64,000 nt of DNA from Alphaproteobacteria bacterium HGW-Alphaproteobacteria-4 (GTDB lineage Bacteria > Pseudomonadota > Alphaproteobacteria > Rhodobacterales > Rhodobacteraceae): contig PHEE01000008.1 of assembly GCA_002842855.1 (NCBI GenBank), positions 62,001 through 126,000 of the forward strand, read 5' to 3'. Position numbers and translations under genes: made by a program. Within the stretch, counting starts at the first letter, position 1, and the number at the start of each line of letters is the position of its first letter. The notes below the pieces were generated by a model that ran no database searches, was not told the origin of the DNA, and saw nothing but the letters and a program-made list of their open reading frames with translations. Positions 16,346 to 25,358 of the stretch are shown one piece after another.

Positions 16346-19120
16346 CTAACCGATCAAAAACGGCACACGGCGCCGATTTTGCGACCAGCGGAAAAAAGCC
16401 GCAGCCGTAACGTCACGCCGCCCAAGCATCGGGCGCGCGACAGGGCCATAAGCGGCGGCGACCGGGGCGCGACCCAACAGACCGGGGGCCAGTTTTGGCA
16501 TCAATGCCAGCAGCGAAAGGCGGTTTTCAGGCGCAAGTGCCGCCAGCGCCATCGGCCCTGGCCAGAGCGATTCGGCCAGGGCACCTTCAGCGTGGATCAG
16601 CGCGTGCCGGGGCAAGAGCAGGTGGTGATAGGCAACCCCCCGGCAGCCCCGCATTGGGCGCGCAAGGCGCGCGTTTGCCAGTGCCAGATGCCCCGCACGC
16701 ACCAGTGCGCCGCCGCCTTCAGGCACCCAGAGCGCATGTTGCGCCGAAACCCGAAGCGGGCGGGCGTTGCCCAAGACCCCGGCGCCAAGCTCGATCGGGC
16801 GCAGATTGGGGTGCCGCTGCAATTCGTTCATGCCGAGCCGCCGCGCGGCGACCCAAAGCACCGGCTGCGGCCCCTGATCGAGCGTTTCCACCAGATTGCC
16901 GGGCCTCAGGTCTTCGACCGGGCGCGGGCCTTTTGGTGTGCCGATCATCGTGCCCGCGACAAAGCAGGGTATGCCCATCGCGTGCAGCGCGCTGGCCGAA
17001 CCGACCGCCGCCGGGCTGACCCCGAGCAGAGTGACCGACTCTCCGCCCGGAAAGCAAAGCACCGCATTGCCAGCGCCATCTTCGGCAACCGTCACATCCC
17101 AAGCGTTGACCGGGTTGCCTGCGGCATCGATCAGGTCGGACACATCCAGTTGGTCAACGGTTAACGCACCTGCCAGATCCATGTTGAAATCGGTGACGAT
17201 ATCGCTGCCCGAGCCGTTGGAAAGGGCAAGCGTATCGGCGCCTTCACCGAGAGTGATCGTGTCATTGCCAGCGCCGCCCGCGATCAGGTCGTTGCCCGCG
17301 CCGCCTGAAAGCGTGTCGTTGCCGCCGCCGCCGTATAGCGTGTCGTTCCCTGACCCGGCGGTTATGGCGTCTGCCCCATTGCCGCCATGAAACAGGATCG
17401 GGTCGCTGGCCCAGGTGAATGTGTCACCGAGGTTTGACCCCCAGATCTCTTCAATCTCGTGAAAGGTCAGCTTTCCGCCAGCGGAGATGCCGCGCAGGTC
17501 AACCGTATCCCAACCACGGCCACCCCAAACCGTATCGCTGCCATAGTCCGATACGAAGCCAAACGTGTCATTGCCGTCGCCCCCCGCCAGCAGATCGTTG
17601 CCGACCCCGCCTGAAAGCGTGTCGTTGCCCGCGTCGCCCCAGAGCTGATCGTCGCCAGCGCCGCCGAGCAGCGAATCGTCTCCGTCACCGCCCGATATGT
17701 TGACCCCGTCCGTGGTGGCCTCGGCATTGAGCGTGTCGTTGCCTGCGCTCAGCCAAAGGTCTTCGATCTGGCTGAATGTGCCCGAGGCAACGCCGCCGAT
17801 GTAGGTGTATGTTCCCGCCTCGTTGGCCGAATATGTGACCGAAACCCCGACCTTGGGGCTGTTCGATGCCAGCGAAAGCGTGTCACTGCCAATGCCGGTT
17901 TCGCCGCCGATGATGGTGTCTCCGGTGCCCGAAAACTCATCTATCCAGAACTGGTCGGCATCGGCGCCGCCCGACATGCTATCAGAGCCCGCGCCGCCGA
18001 CAATGCCATCCCGGCCCGCGCCGCCCAAGATGGTATCGTTGCCGGCACCACCCTCGATCCAGTCATCGCCCGCCCCGCCGGTGATAAGATCGGCGCCGCC
18101 CTCGCCATAAAGGTCAATGCCCAACCCCGCACTGCTCGCGTTGATCGTGTCGGCGTAATCGGTGCCGCCAATCGCTTCGATGTTGTTGAAAACGCCGAAG
18201 CCGTCGGTGCCAACATAGTCGTAGCTGCCAGACCCCGAACCCGAAAACGTAACGACCACGCCTTGCGTGCCGATCCAGTTGCCAAACCAGACCGCGTCCC
18301 AATCGGTGCCACCGTCGATATTGGTGGTGTTGTGGTCGTCGGAAACCCAGAATTCGTCGTTGCCCGCACCGCCACTTAGGTTATCGTTGCCGACCCCGCC
18401 TGAAAGCGTGTCGTTGCCCGCGTCGCCCCAGAGCTGATCGTCGCCAGCGCCGCCGATGATGTAGTCGTCACCAGCGCCACCGTAGACCTGATCGTTGCCA
18501 TCTTCGCCGTCCCAGTCGCCAAACTGGTCATTGCCATCACCAAGATAGACGGTGTCGTGCCCGGCGCCGCCCATGACGGTATCGTTGCCCGCATTGGTGG
18601 TGATGCTGTCATTGCCGCCGCCGCCCAGAATACTGTCGGCGTAGGCGCCGCCCACGATTGTATCGGCCAGCGCGGGGTTCTGATTGGGGGTGGCGAGAGC
18701 AGAATATAGGGGTTGCGTCGCCCCGGCCACTTCAAACGCCGTGGCGATCTGGTAGGTAACGCCAGGCTCGAGCTGCTTGTCGGAAACGTAGCCGGTAACG
18801 ACACCGCCAACCGAAACCTCGAAAACGGTGATGGTGCCAACCACCGGGTCGGTGAAGGTTGCGCCAAAGGTCAGCCGGACCGCGCCTGAGGCGATGGTTG
18901 CACCCGCCGCGTTCCTGACCACCGCGCTTTGGGTGGCATCGAGCGCGCCGCCAGCCGCACCGTTGAAAGTTGTGTCGTCGTCAGTAATGGTGAATGTCAG
19001 CTTGCCCGACGCCGCGACAAATGCCGGATCGAGCATGAACTGCGATCCGACCGTGGGCGTGCCGCCGCCCGCCAGCAAGAAATCTGACGCGGAAAACCCG
19101 CCCAGAACATAGGTTGACAT
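16346..19120 (-). CDS. RTX calcium-binding repeat protein with C-terminal Hint domain
   Basis: A 924-residue, probably secreted protein. Residues 1-140 form an acidic N-terminal region. Residues ~150-640 hold several blocks of the RTX nonapeptide GGxGxDxLx (for example GGAGDDQLWGDAGNDTLSGG), which fold into a Ca2+-binding parallel beta-roll. Residues 719-924 are a Hedgehog/intein-type Hint domain: it begins with the catalytic Cys719 in GIPCFVAGTMIG, has the block B histidine in RVSAQHALWV, and ends without the His-Asn pair needed for splicing. Type I export is usual for RTX proteins but no exporter genes are adjacent. The ATG at 19120 has GGATGGGG upstream. Role unknown: adhesion, surface layer or self-processing are possible. 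Confidence 0.85.
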   Translation of the reverse strand: MSTYVLGGFSASDFLLAGGGTPTVGSQFMLDPAFVAASGKLTFTITDDDTTFNGAAGGALDATQSAVVRNAAGATIASGAVRLTFGATFTDPVVGTITVFEVSVGGVVTGYVSDKQLEPGVTYQIATAFEVAGATQPLYSALATPNQNPALADTIVGGAYADSILGGGGNDSITTNAGNDTVMGGAGHDTVYLGDGNDQFGDWDGEDGNDQVYGGAGDDYIIGGAGDDQLWGDAGNDTLSGGVGNDNLSGGAGNDEFWVSDDHNTTNIDGGTDWDAVWFGNWIGTQGVVVTFSGSGSGSYDYVGTDGFGVFNNIEAIGGTDYADTINASSAGLGIDLYGEGGADLITGGAGDDWIEGGAGNDTILGGAGRDGIVGGAGSDSMSGGADADQFWIDEFSGTGDTIIGGETGIGSDTLSLASNSPKVGVSVTYSANEAGTYTYIGGVASGTFSQIEDLWLSAGNDTLNAEATTDGVNISGGDGDDSLLGGAGDDQLWGDAGNDTLSGGVGNDLLAGGDGNDTFGFVSDYGSDTVWGGRGWDTVDLRGISAGGKLTFHEIEEIWGSNLGDTFTWASDPILFHGGNGADAITAGSGNDTLYGGGGNDTLSGGAGNDLIAGGAGNDTITLGEGADTLALSNGSGSDIVTDFNMDLAGALTVDQLDVSDLIDAAGNPVNAWDVTVAEDGAGNAVLCFPGGESVTLLGVSPAAVGSASALHAMGIPCFVAGTMIGTPKGPRPVEDLRPGNLVETLDQGPQPVLWVAARRLGMNELQRHPNLRPIELGAGVLGNARPLRVSAQHALWVPEGGGALVRAGHLALANARLARPMRGCRGVAYHHLLLPRHALIHAEGALAESLWPGPMALAALAPENRLSLLALMPKLAPGLLGRAPVAAAYGPVARPMLGRRDVTAAAFFRWSQNRRRVPFLIG
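17594..17667 (-). repeat. 74-base exact repeat inside the RTX gene (copy 1)
   Basis: This 74-base segment is identical base for base to 18383-18456 and encodes the same run of RTX nonapeptides (GAGDDQLWGDAGNDTLSGGV). Third codon positions are also identical, unlike other RTX units in the gene, which points to recent duplication or gene conversion. Confidence 0.85.
18383..18456 (-). repeat. 74-base exact repeat inside the RTX gene (copy 2)
   Basis: Second copy of the repeat at 17594-17667, about 790 bases away in the same reading frame and orientation. Recombination between the two would delete 263 codons and keep the frame. Confidence 0.85.
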
Positions 19121-19143
19121 CGTGCCCCATCCACGCAGGGCAG

Positions 19144-19230
19144 TGGTGCGGTCGAAAAGACTCGAACTTTCACGGGTGTTACCCCACAGCGACCTCAACG
19201 CTGCGCGTCTACCAATTCCGCCACGACCGC
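19144..19230 (-). tRNA. tRNA-Leu (anticodon GAG)
   Basis: An 87-base class II tRNA read on the minus strand. The acceptor stem is GCGGTCG paired with CGACCGC, the D arm contains GGAATTGGTAGACGC, and the anticodon stem CAGCG/CGCTG encloses the loop TTGAGGT, giving anticodon GAG for CUC/CUU codons. A long variable arm follows, then the T arm GTTCGAGTC, and CCA is encoded at the 3' end. It lies 23 bases upstream of the RTX-Hint gene on the same strand. Confidence 0.96.
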
Positions 19231-19320
19231 ACGCCTAGGCTTGGTGGCGCGGTGTTTAGCCGAGCCTCGGGGCGAAGGAAAGCGGTTTTTCATCTCTGGC
19301 GCGCAATTGCGTCGGCCAAG

Positions 19321-19350
19321 AAAAAAGCCGGGGGGCGCTCTGCCCCCCGA
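19321..19350 (-). terminator. rho-independent terminator after the peptidoglycan-binding-like gene
   Basis: On the minus strand, an 8-base-pair stem CGGGGGGC/GCCCCCCG with a five-base loop is followed by a run of six T residues. It lies about 25 bases after the stop of the gene at 19373-20953 and before tRNA-Leu. It is the best intrinsic terminator in the window. Confidence 0.85.
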
Positions 19351-19372
19351 CCCGAAATTTGCGCGCCAACCC

Positions 19373-20953
19373 TTAGCGGAAGAACAGCGCGGGCAGGGTG
19401 AGGATGGTGACCAACCCGGTTGCCACGCCGACCGGTTGTGCCACTGCCGGCACATCAGCCGCTGCCTGAACCTCGATCGGTGCGGGCACGATAACCGGCG
19501 CGGGGGCCGCCACCGCGACAGGTGCGGGGCTTGGAACCGGCGCGGGGGTCGGAACCGGCGCGGGGGCCGCCACGGCCACAGGCACGGGCACGGGCACCGG
19601 AACCGGCGCGGGCGCCGGGGCAACGGCGAAGGTCGGCAGGCCAGCGGGGGCAGGCGCCACCGGCGCCAGCAGGTCGCTGCGTCCGCCAAGCGTGTAGGCC
19701 GCTTTGCGGATCAGGTCGGTGCGTTCGGGTTGCCCCGGCGCAAACACCGCGGCACTGCCCGAGGCCAGTGCATCAAGCCCGTTCTGGTACCAGTCGAGCG
19801 CCAGATCGGGGCGCGCCGTGGTGCCAAAGCCCATCGCAAGATGGTGGCCGATCAACTCGCTGTAGACCCGCTCGCCAAGCGCGGTCAGCAACAGCGCCGA
19901 TCCGATTGCAACATCCATGTTGTCGGTGCGGTAGCCGACCGACAGGCAGATCTTCGAGGTCGCGGCCAGCTGCACCGGCGCCATCCCGCTGGCCAGCGCA
20001 AAGCTGGAAACGCCTGCCAGCACCTCGCTGCGCGAGCGCAGCGACAGCGCCGCCACATGCTCGGCCATCGCCGGTCCGAAGCCTGCGCATTGTGCCGCAA
20101 TATCGGCCGCCGAAACGCCCGCGATCTTCGCGGCCGCCTCTTCGCCCTGCGTGACCGCATAGGTCCGCGCCAGGCAGAACTGTTCGCTCAGTGCCTGCTG
20201 CGGGTCGGTCATCGACGCGGCGGTAATGAAACCACCGTTGCTCGAGGTCACAAGGCTGACCCGGTTGCAATGCGAAGCCAGCGAGGCCTGCACCACCGTG
20301 CCACCAAGGAAGGTCGGCAGGCCCGGCGCTGCGGGTGCGGGTGCAACCGGGGCCGGCGTGATGACCGGAATCGGTGCCGGGGTCGGCTCGGGCGCAGGCG
20401 TGGGCACTGGCGCCGGGGTGACGGCCTTGTTGAATTCGGGTGCGGTTGGCGCCTTGTTGATCACCCCCGGCACCGGGCTGACCCCCATCGCTTCATCACG
20501 CCAGATCACCAAGAGCCCGCGCATCCCCATCGGGTTGGTGGCTGCCTGCTGCATCGTCAGCGCCCCGCCCGCGACCGCGCGATGATACGAGCTGACCAGA
20601 TGCGAACGCTCGAATTCTGTCAGCTGACCGGTCGGCGTATAGCCCAGCACAATCTGGTAATCACTGATCGCGCGGCGCGATTGCTGGCCCAGCACGCCAT
20701 CAGGGGTGCCGGTGTTGAAGCCGAAATGGTTAAGCGCGACCTGCACTTCACGGTTGGCCGCGCGCTGCGCCGTGTTGGCGGCGGTATTCGCGTTGCGATT
20801 TGCATTGTTGCGCGCTGCTTCGTTGATGATGGCCCCGCCGATCAACCCGCCGATCAATCCACCCACCAGCCCGTTATCGGCCATTGCTACCCCCGCAGGG
20901 GTCACGCCCAGTGCTGCGATCACCGGCAGCATTGCAATTCTTTTCGAGATCAT
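19373..20953 (-). CDS. exported protein with peptidoglycan-binding-like domain and Pro-Ala linkers
   Basis: A 526-residue envelope protein of unknown function. An N-terminal signal peptide (to about residue 25) is followed by a short glycine-zipper segment (GLVGGLIGGLIGGAIINEA) and an Asn/Ala-rich stretch. A peptidoglycan_binding_1-like repeat follows (VQVALNHFGFNTGTPDGVLGQQSRRAISDYQ, about residues 70-105). Two long proline/alanine/valine linkers (~175-215 and ~435-500) bracket a helical central domain containing cysteines. The ATG follows AGGAGGAG. It ends LPALFFR and is followed by a strong terminator. Probably periplasmic and cell-wall associated. Confidence 0.75.
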   Translation of the reverse strand: MISKRIAMLPVIAALGVTPAGVAMADNGLVGGLIGGLIGGAIINEAARNNANRNANTAANTAQRAANREVQVALNHFGFNTGTPDGVLGQQSRRAISDYQIVLGYTPTGQLTEFERSHLVSSYHRAVAGGALTMQQAATNPMGMRGLLVIWRDEAMGVSPVPGVINKAPTAPEFNKAVTPAPVPTPAPEPTPAPIPVITPAPVAPAPAAPGLPTFLGGTVVQASLASHCNRVSLVTSSNGGFITAASMTDPQQALSEQFCLARTYAVTQGEEAAAKIAGVSAADIAAQCAGFGPAMAEHVAALSLRSRSEVLAGVSSFALASGMAPVQLAATSKICLSVGYRTDNMDVAIGSALLLTALGERVYSELIGHHLAMGFGTTARPDLALDWYQNGLDALASGSAAVFAPGQPERTDLIRKAAYTLGGRSDLLAPVAPAPAGLPTFAVAPAPAPVPVPVPVPVAVAAPAPVPTPAPVPSPAPVAVAAPAPVIVPAPIEVQAAADVPAVAQPVGVATGLVTILTLPALFFR

Positions 20954-21130
20954 CTCAACTCTCCTCCTGACTACGGGCCGCCGCTGGTGGTTCGGACGAA
21001 CCGATCACGCGGGCAACACACCAGAGCCCGAACATGGGGCGCCTTGCGGCGCAATTCTTCGCCCGAATCGATTCCAGATCAAGTTTGAATGCTCAATAAC
21101 TTGGCAAATTGGCCCAAACGGAGAAGAAAA

Positions 21131-21799
21131 TTGGTGGAATGGATCACCGCAACGGCCCCGGTGCCATACCCCGAGGCGCTTGCCTTCATGGAGGCGCGGG
21201 TTGATGCCATATCGCAAGGCCGCGCCGATGAGGCGGTCTGGCTGCTGGAACACCCGCCGCTTTACACCGCAGGCACCTCTGCCAAGGCCGCCGATCTGCT
21301 CTGGCCCGACCGGTTTGCGGTTTATGCGACCGGGCGGGGCGGGCAATACACCTACCACGGGCCCGGTCAACGCGTGGTTTATGTGATGCTCGACCTCAAC
21401 CGCCGCGGCCGCGACGTGCGCCGTTTTGTTTGCGCGCTGGAAGACTGGGTGATCGCCACCCTTGCCGAATTCAACGTGTTGGGCGAGCGGCGCGCGGGCC
21501 GGGTCGGGGTCTGGGTGACGCGGCCCGACAAGGCGCCACTGCCCGATGGCACCCCGCGCGAAGACAAGATCGCCGCAATCGGGGTGAAGCTGCGCAAATG
21601 GGTCAGCTTTCACGGCATCTCGATCAACGTCGAACCCGACCTCGGGCATTTCGGCGGCATTGTGCCCTGCGGCATCTCGGGGCACGGCGTTACCAGCCTT
21701 GTCGATCTCGGCCTGCCGGTGACGATGGCCGATCTCGACGCCGCGCTGATGGCTACTTTCGACCGATGCCTGCCCGCGCCGCCGCGCACATCTGCGTGA
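21131..21799 (+). CDS. lipB: lipoyl(octanoyl) transferase
   Basis: A 222-residue LipB, which moves octanoyl from acyl carrier protein to the lipoyl domains of 2-oxoacid dehydrogenases and the glycine cleavage H protein. It has the [20 protein letters not shown] block, the lysine in [14 protein letters not shown] and the nucleophile cysteine (about residue 180) in [15 protein letters not shown]. The start taken is TTG at 21131 (first residues MVEWITA) because GGAGAAG precedes it at good spacing; an in-frame ATG at 21089 lacks a ribosome binding site. It is followed closely by the cytochrome c gene. Confidence 0.93.
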   Translation: MVEWITATAPVPYPEALAFMEARVDAISQGRADEAVWLLEHPPLYTAGTSAKAADLLWPDRFAVYATGRGGQYTYHGPGQRVVYVMLDLNRRGRDVRRFVCALEDWVIATLAEFNVLGERRAGRVGVWVTRPDKAPLPDGTPREDKIAAIGVKLRKWVSFHGISINVEPDLGHFGGIVPCGISGHGVTSLVDLGLPVTMADLDAALMATFDRCLPAPPRTSA

Positions 21800-21883
21800 G
21801 GCAATGCAGCTGCGACACAAGGGCGCCTGTCCAATCGGGGCGTGAAGTCTAAGGTTCGCGTGGTCAATATGAAGGGGGCCGGA

Positions 21884-22435
21884 ATGCGCGGAATTCAGAT
21901 GGTTGTTGCGGCAGCAGTGCTGGCGGTGGTTGCCGTCGCCGCCGTGGTGTTCATGCTCGACCGCAAACCAACCCCCGCAGCCATCCCCACCGCCAGCCCG
22001 CCCGCAAGCGCGGTCATCGGTGCCGAAGAACGGATTGCGGCGGCGCTGGTGGCCCTTGCGGCGGCGGGGCCCGCCGAAGTTACCCCTGCGAATCGGCGCG
22101 AGTTTTACCTGCAATGCCGCCCCTGCCATTCGGTCACCCAGCCAGACGGCACGGTGATCCTTCAGGGCTCGGGCCTCGGCCCCGATCTCTATGGCATCAT
22201 CGACCGCCCGGCGGCGCGGCAAGAGGGTTTCGCCTATTCCGATTCGATGCGCGAAGCGGGGGCCAAGGGGCTGGTCTGGACCGTCGAAAACATCCTGCGC
22301 TATTCGTTCAACCCCAAGCGCTTCCTGCGCGATTACACCGGCGACCCGAAGGCCGAAGGCACCATGGTCTATTCGCTGACCAAGGCGCACGCGCCGCTGA
22401 TCACCTATCTGCGCGCAGTCGGGCCGCAGCCCTAA
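21884..22435 (+). CDS. membrane-anchored c-type cytochrome, c2-like
   Basis: A 183-residue monoheme cytochrome. Residues ~3-25 form an uncleaved-looking N-terminal membrane helix. A Pro/Ala-rich linker follows, then a class I cytochrome c domain with heme site CRPCH and a candidate axial methionine in GTMVYSLTK. Around the heme it aligns with the next gene's product (GPDLYGII against GPNLYGII, both followed by VWT and a C-terminal amphipathic helix), so the two are paralogues. It is probably a tethered electron carrier in the periplasm, like cytochrome c-y, between the bc1 complex and oxidases. The start at 21884 follows AAGGGGG; ATG codons 15 and 42 bases upstream are alternatives. Confidence 0.82.
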   Translation: MRGIQMVVAAAVLAVVAVAAVVFMLDRKPTPAAIPTASPPASAVIGAEERIAAALVALAAAGPAEVTPANRREFYLQCRPCHSVTQPDGTVILQGSGLGPDLYGIIDRPAARQEGFAYSDSMREAGAKGLVWTVENILRYSFNPKRFLRDYTGDPKAEGTMVYSLTKAHAPLITYLRAVGPQP

Positions 22436-22594
22436 GCCGTCGCTGGCGGCGATGCAATTTTGCACACGACCGCGAAAAATTTAACGATTTCTGAACCCGA
22501 CGGTGGTTTTTCTGCTATCCGGGAACCCGTCGCCGTTGGCGCGGCCCGCGCAGCGCCACCCGCCTGCCTGAATTGACACCAAACCAAGGACCGG

Positions 22595-23014
22595 ATGATG
22601 AGGAACCTCTTTACCGCCGCCGCCGCCGTTCTGGCATGTGCCACCCCCGTTCTGGCCGATGGTGACATCGAAACCGGCAAGAAATCCTTCAACCTGTGCA
22701 AGGCGTGCCATTCGGTCATCACCCCTGCTGGCGAGGCGCTGGTAAAGGGCGGCAAAGTCGGCCCGAACCTCTATGGCATCATCGGCCAGCAGGTTGCGTC
22801 GGTCGCTGACTACGCGCTTTATGGCGACGGCATCAAGGCGGTCGGCGCAACCGGCATGGTCTGGACGGCTGATGAGCTGGAAGACTACATGACCGACCCG
22901 AACATCTGGATCAAGGCCAAGGCCGGCAATCCCGATGCCAAATCCAAGATGACCGGCAAGACCGCCAAGGATCAAGACGACATTATCGCCTATCTGCAGT
23001 CGCTGATGCCGTAA
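22595..23014 (+). CDS. soluble cytochrome c2/c550-type
   Basis: A 139-residue periplasmic monoheme cytochrome. A signal peptide (residues 1-21, ending PVLADG) precedes the mature protein, with CKACH heme attachment, the KGGKVGPNLYGIIGQQVAS stretch and a C-terminal SKMTGKTAKDQDDIIAYL carrying the probable axial methionine. This order resembles the cytochrome c550 of Paracoccus and c2 of Rhodobacter, which carry electrons from bc1 to the aa3 oxidase. The ATG-ATG start follows AAGGA. Its position between a tethered paralogue and ctaD fits that role. Confidence 0.88.
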   Translation: MMRNLFTAAAAVLACATPVLADGDIETGKKSFNLCKACHSVITPAGEALVKGGKVGPNLYGIIGQQVASVADYALYGDGIKAVGATGMVWTADELEDYMTDPNIWIKAKAGNPDAKSKMTGKTAKDQDDIIAYLQSLMP

Positions 23015-23028
23015 CCTCGGCCTGCCGG

Positions 23029-23057
23029 GGTGCGGCAAAAATTGCGTTTGCCGCACC
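23029..23057 (+). terminator. hairpin between the cytochrome c2-type gene and ctaD
   Basis: A perfect 11-base-pair stem GGTGCGGCAAA (23029-23039) / TTTGCCGCACC (23047-23057) with a seven-base loop, 14 bases after the cytochrome stop. There is no T-run, so it may be a weak terminator or a 3' stabiliser. It separates cytochrome expression from ctaD. Confidence 0.6.
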
Positions 23058-23152
23058 TCACGCATTGCCGAAGCCGTATTTGCCATCTAGAACATTCCCA
23101 TAAGCGCGCGGTTCGGGAGAAACCGCGGGTTCAGGGATGATGGGAGATCAGC

Positions 23153-24826
23153 ATGGCAGACGCAGCCGTTCACGGCGACGGTGCGCATGATCAGCGCGGC
23201 TTTTTCAGCCGCTGGTTCATGTCCACCAACCACAAGGATATCGGGGTTCTCTATCTTTTCACCGCAGGCGCCGTTGGCCTGATCTCGGTGCTCTTCACCG
23301 TCTACATGCGGATGGAGCTGATGGAACCGGGCGTGCAGTACATGTGTGCGGAAGGGGCCCGTTTCATCGCCTCCACCGCCGAATGCACCCCCAACGGCCA
23401 TCTGTGGAACGTGATGATCACCTACCACGGCGTGCTGATGATGTTCTTCGTTGTCATTCCGGCGCTGTTTGGCGGCTTTGGCAACTATTTCATGCCGCTG
23501 CATATCGGTGCGCCTGACATGGCGTTCCCGCGCCTCAACAACCTCAGCTACTGGCTCTATGTCGCGGGGGTATGCCTTGGCGTCGCTTCGCTGCTGTCGC
23601 CCGGCGGCAATGGCTCTGAAATGGGCTCTGGCGTGGGCTGGGTGCTCTACCCGCCGCTGTCGACCCATGAGGGCGGCTATTCGATGGACCTCGCCATCTT
23701 CGCGGTGCACGTTTCGGGCGCCTCGTCGATTCTGGGCGCGATCAACATGATCACGACCTTCCTCAACATGCGCGCTCCGGGCATGACGCTGCACAAGGTG
23801 CCGCTGTTCCCGTGGTCGATCTTTGTTACCGCCTGGATGATTCTGCTCAGCCTGCCGGTGCTGGCTGGCGCCATCACCATGCTGCTGATGGACCGCAACT
23901 TCGGCACCACCTTCTTTTCGCCCGAGGGTGGCGGCGACCCGATCCTTTACCAGCACATCCTGTGGTTCTTCGGGCACCCCGAGGTTTACATCATCATCGT
24001 TCCGGGTTTCGGCATCATCAGCCACGTGATTGCCACCTTCTCGCGCAAGCCGATCTTCGGTTATTTGCCGATGGTCTATGCAATGGTGGCGATCGGCGCG
24101 CTGGGCTTCGTGGTCTGGGCGCACCACATGTACACCGTGGGCATGTCGCTGACGCAGCAAAGCTACTTCATGCTGGCTACCATGGTGATCGCGGTGCCCA
24201 CCGGGATCAAGGTGTTCAGCTGGATCGCGACCATGTGGGGCGGTTCGATCGAATTCAAAACCCCGATGCTCTGGGCGTTCGGGTTCCTCTTTCTGTTCAC
24301 CGTCGGCGGTGTGACCGGGGTGGTGCTTTCGCAGGCGCCGCTCGACCGGGTCTATCATGACACCTACTATGTCGTGGCGCACTTCCACTATGTGATGAGC
24401 CTTGGCGCGGTGTTCGCGATCTTTGCGGGCATCTATTTTTGGATCGGCAAGATGAGCGGGCGGCACTACCCCGAATGGGCGGGCAAGCTGCATTTCTGGG
24501 CAATGTTCATCGGCTCGAACCTGATCTTCTTCCCGCAGCACTTCCTCGGCCGTCAGGGCATGCCGCGCCGCTACATCGACTACCCCGAAGCCTTCGCCTA
24601 CTGGAACTGGGTATCCTCGATCGGCGCTTTCATCAGCTTTGCGTCGTTCGTGTTCTTCCTTGGCATCGTGTTCTACACGCTGCGCTATGGCAAGCGCGTC
24701 ACCGAGAACAACTACTGGAACGAATACGCCGATACGCTGGAATGGACCCTGCCGTGCCCGCCGCCTGAACATACGTTCGAGCAGTTGCCCAAGCGCGAGG
24801 ACTGGGACCACAGCCACGCCCACTGA
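23153..24826 (+). CDS. ctaD: cytochrome c oxidase subunit I (aa3 type)
   Basis: A 557-residue, twelve-helix catalytic subunit of the proton-pumping aa3 oxidase. The heme and copper ligands are visible: [10 protein letters not shown] (heme a), [17 protein letters not shown] (CuB histidine, crosslinked tyrosine and the D-pathway glutamate), [11 protein letters not shown] (two CuB histidines), the K-pathway lysine in [13 protein letters not shown] and [15 protein letters not shown] (hemes a and a3). Subunits II and III and the assembly genes are not nearby, as is usual in Paracoccus and Rhodobacter. The ATG follows GGGAG. A DUF2244 gene lies nine bases downstream and is probably co-transcribed. 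Confidence 0.98.
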   Translation: MADAAVHGDGAHDQRGFFSRWFMSTNHKDIGVLYLFTAGAVGLISVLFTVYMRMELMEPGVQYMCAEGARFIASTAECTPNGHLWNVMITYHGVLMMFFVVIPALFGGFGNYFMPLHIGAPDMAFPRLNNLSYWLYVAGVCLGVASLLSPGGNGSEMGSGVGWVLYPPLSTHEGGYSMDLAIFAVHVSGASSILGAINMITTFLNMRAPGMTLHKVPLFPWSIFVTAWMILLSLPVLAGAITMLLMDRNFGTTFFSPEGGGDPILYQHILWFFGHPEVYIIIVPGFGIISHVIATFSRKPIFGYLPMVYAMVAIGALGFVVWAHHMYTVGMSLTQQSYFMLATMVIAVPTGIKVFSWIATMWGGSIEFKTPMLWAFGFLFLFTVGGVTGVVLSQAPLDRVYHDTYYVVAHFHYVMSLGAVFAIFAGIYFWIGKMSGRHYPEWAGKLHFWAMFIGSNLIFFPQHFLGRQGMPRRYIDYPEAFAYWNWVSSIGAFISFASFVFFLGIVFYTLRYGKRVTENNYWNEYADTLEWTLPCPPPEHTFEQLPKREDWDHSHAH

Positions 24827-24835
24827 GACCAGCCA

Positions 24836-25351
24836 ATGCCCTATGAATGGGTGCCAAATCCAAATGCGGCCCCGGATCACTCCGGGGCCGCATTGCATGG
24901 GCGCGCGGTGTTGCGGGCCTGGCCGCAGCGCTCGCTGAACCGGCGCGGGCTGGCGGGCTTTGTCGGGGCAACGGCGGCGCTGCTGGCGGTGCCGATGCTG
25001 TCGCTGCTCGGCTCACTGGCGGTCTGGGTGCTGTTGCCCTTTGTCGGCGCGGCGCTGGCGGGGCTGATCTGGGCGCTGCGCCTCAGCCTGCGCCGGGGCG
25101 CGGTGCTGGAAACGCTGACCCTTGGCGAAGGCAGCCTGACGATCGTGCGGCAGGCTGACGGGCGCGCACCGCAATACTGGCAGGCTAACCCGCACTGGGT
25201 GCGCCTGCATCTGCGCCCCACCGGTGGCCCTGTATCCGATTACCTGACCCTGAGCGGCGGCGGCCGCGAGGTTGAACTTGGTGCCTTTCTGACGCCAAAC
25301 GAACGCCAGCGCCTGCACACCGAGCTTTCGGGCATCCTCGCCCGCCTCTAG
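24836..25351 (+). CDS. DUF2244 family integral membrane protein
   Basis: A 171-residue protein with two adjacent membrane helices (residues ~38-85) followed by a basic and then a mixed cytoplasmic domain. The helical pair followed by GAVLETLTLGEGSLTIVRQ, QANPHWVRLHL and VELGAFLTPNERQRLHTEL is the DUF2244 pattern. Function unknown. Its position nine bases after ctaD suggests a role in oxidase assembly or membrane homeostasis; this is inference from context only. It converges with a glutathione transferase gene. Confidence 0.82.
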   Translation: MPYEWVPNPNAAPDHSGAALHGRAVLRAWPQRSLNRRGLAGFVGATAALLAVPMLSLLGSLAVWVLLPFVGAALAGLIWALRLSLRRGAVLETLTLGEGSLTIVRQADGRAPQYWQANPHWVRLHLRPTGGPVSDYLTLSGGGREVELGAFLTPNERQRLHTELSGILARL

Positions 25352-25358
25352 GCGCCTG

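Noticed and set aside
17100-18700. Regularly spaced repeats that superficially resemble a CRISPR-like array.
   Set aside because: They are the coding repeats of the RTX nonapeptides, in frame and without unique spacers or cas genes.
19114-19401. Plus-strand open frame reading through tRNA-Leu (contains GRKDSNFHG-like residues).
   Set aside because: This is the classic false protein obtained by translating the antisense of a tRNA; the tRNA has a complete cloverleaf.
22436-22594. Possible promoter hexamers (for example TGCTAT) before the soluble cytochrome gene.
   Set aside because: Matches are weak and several placements fit equally well; no single one can be supported.
23087-24898. A 603-residue open frame antisense to ctaD, and similar long antisense frames over ilvC, murJ and the acyl-CoA dehydrogenase.
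   Set aside because: Long antisense frames are expected in GC-rich genes with strong third-position G/C. Composition is His/Arg/Gln-rich with no recognisable motifs, while the sense products match known families.
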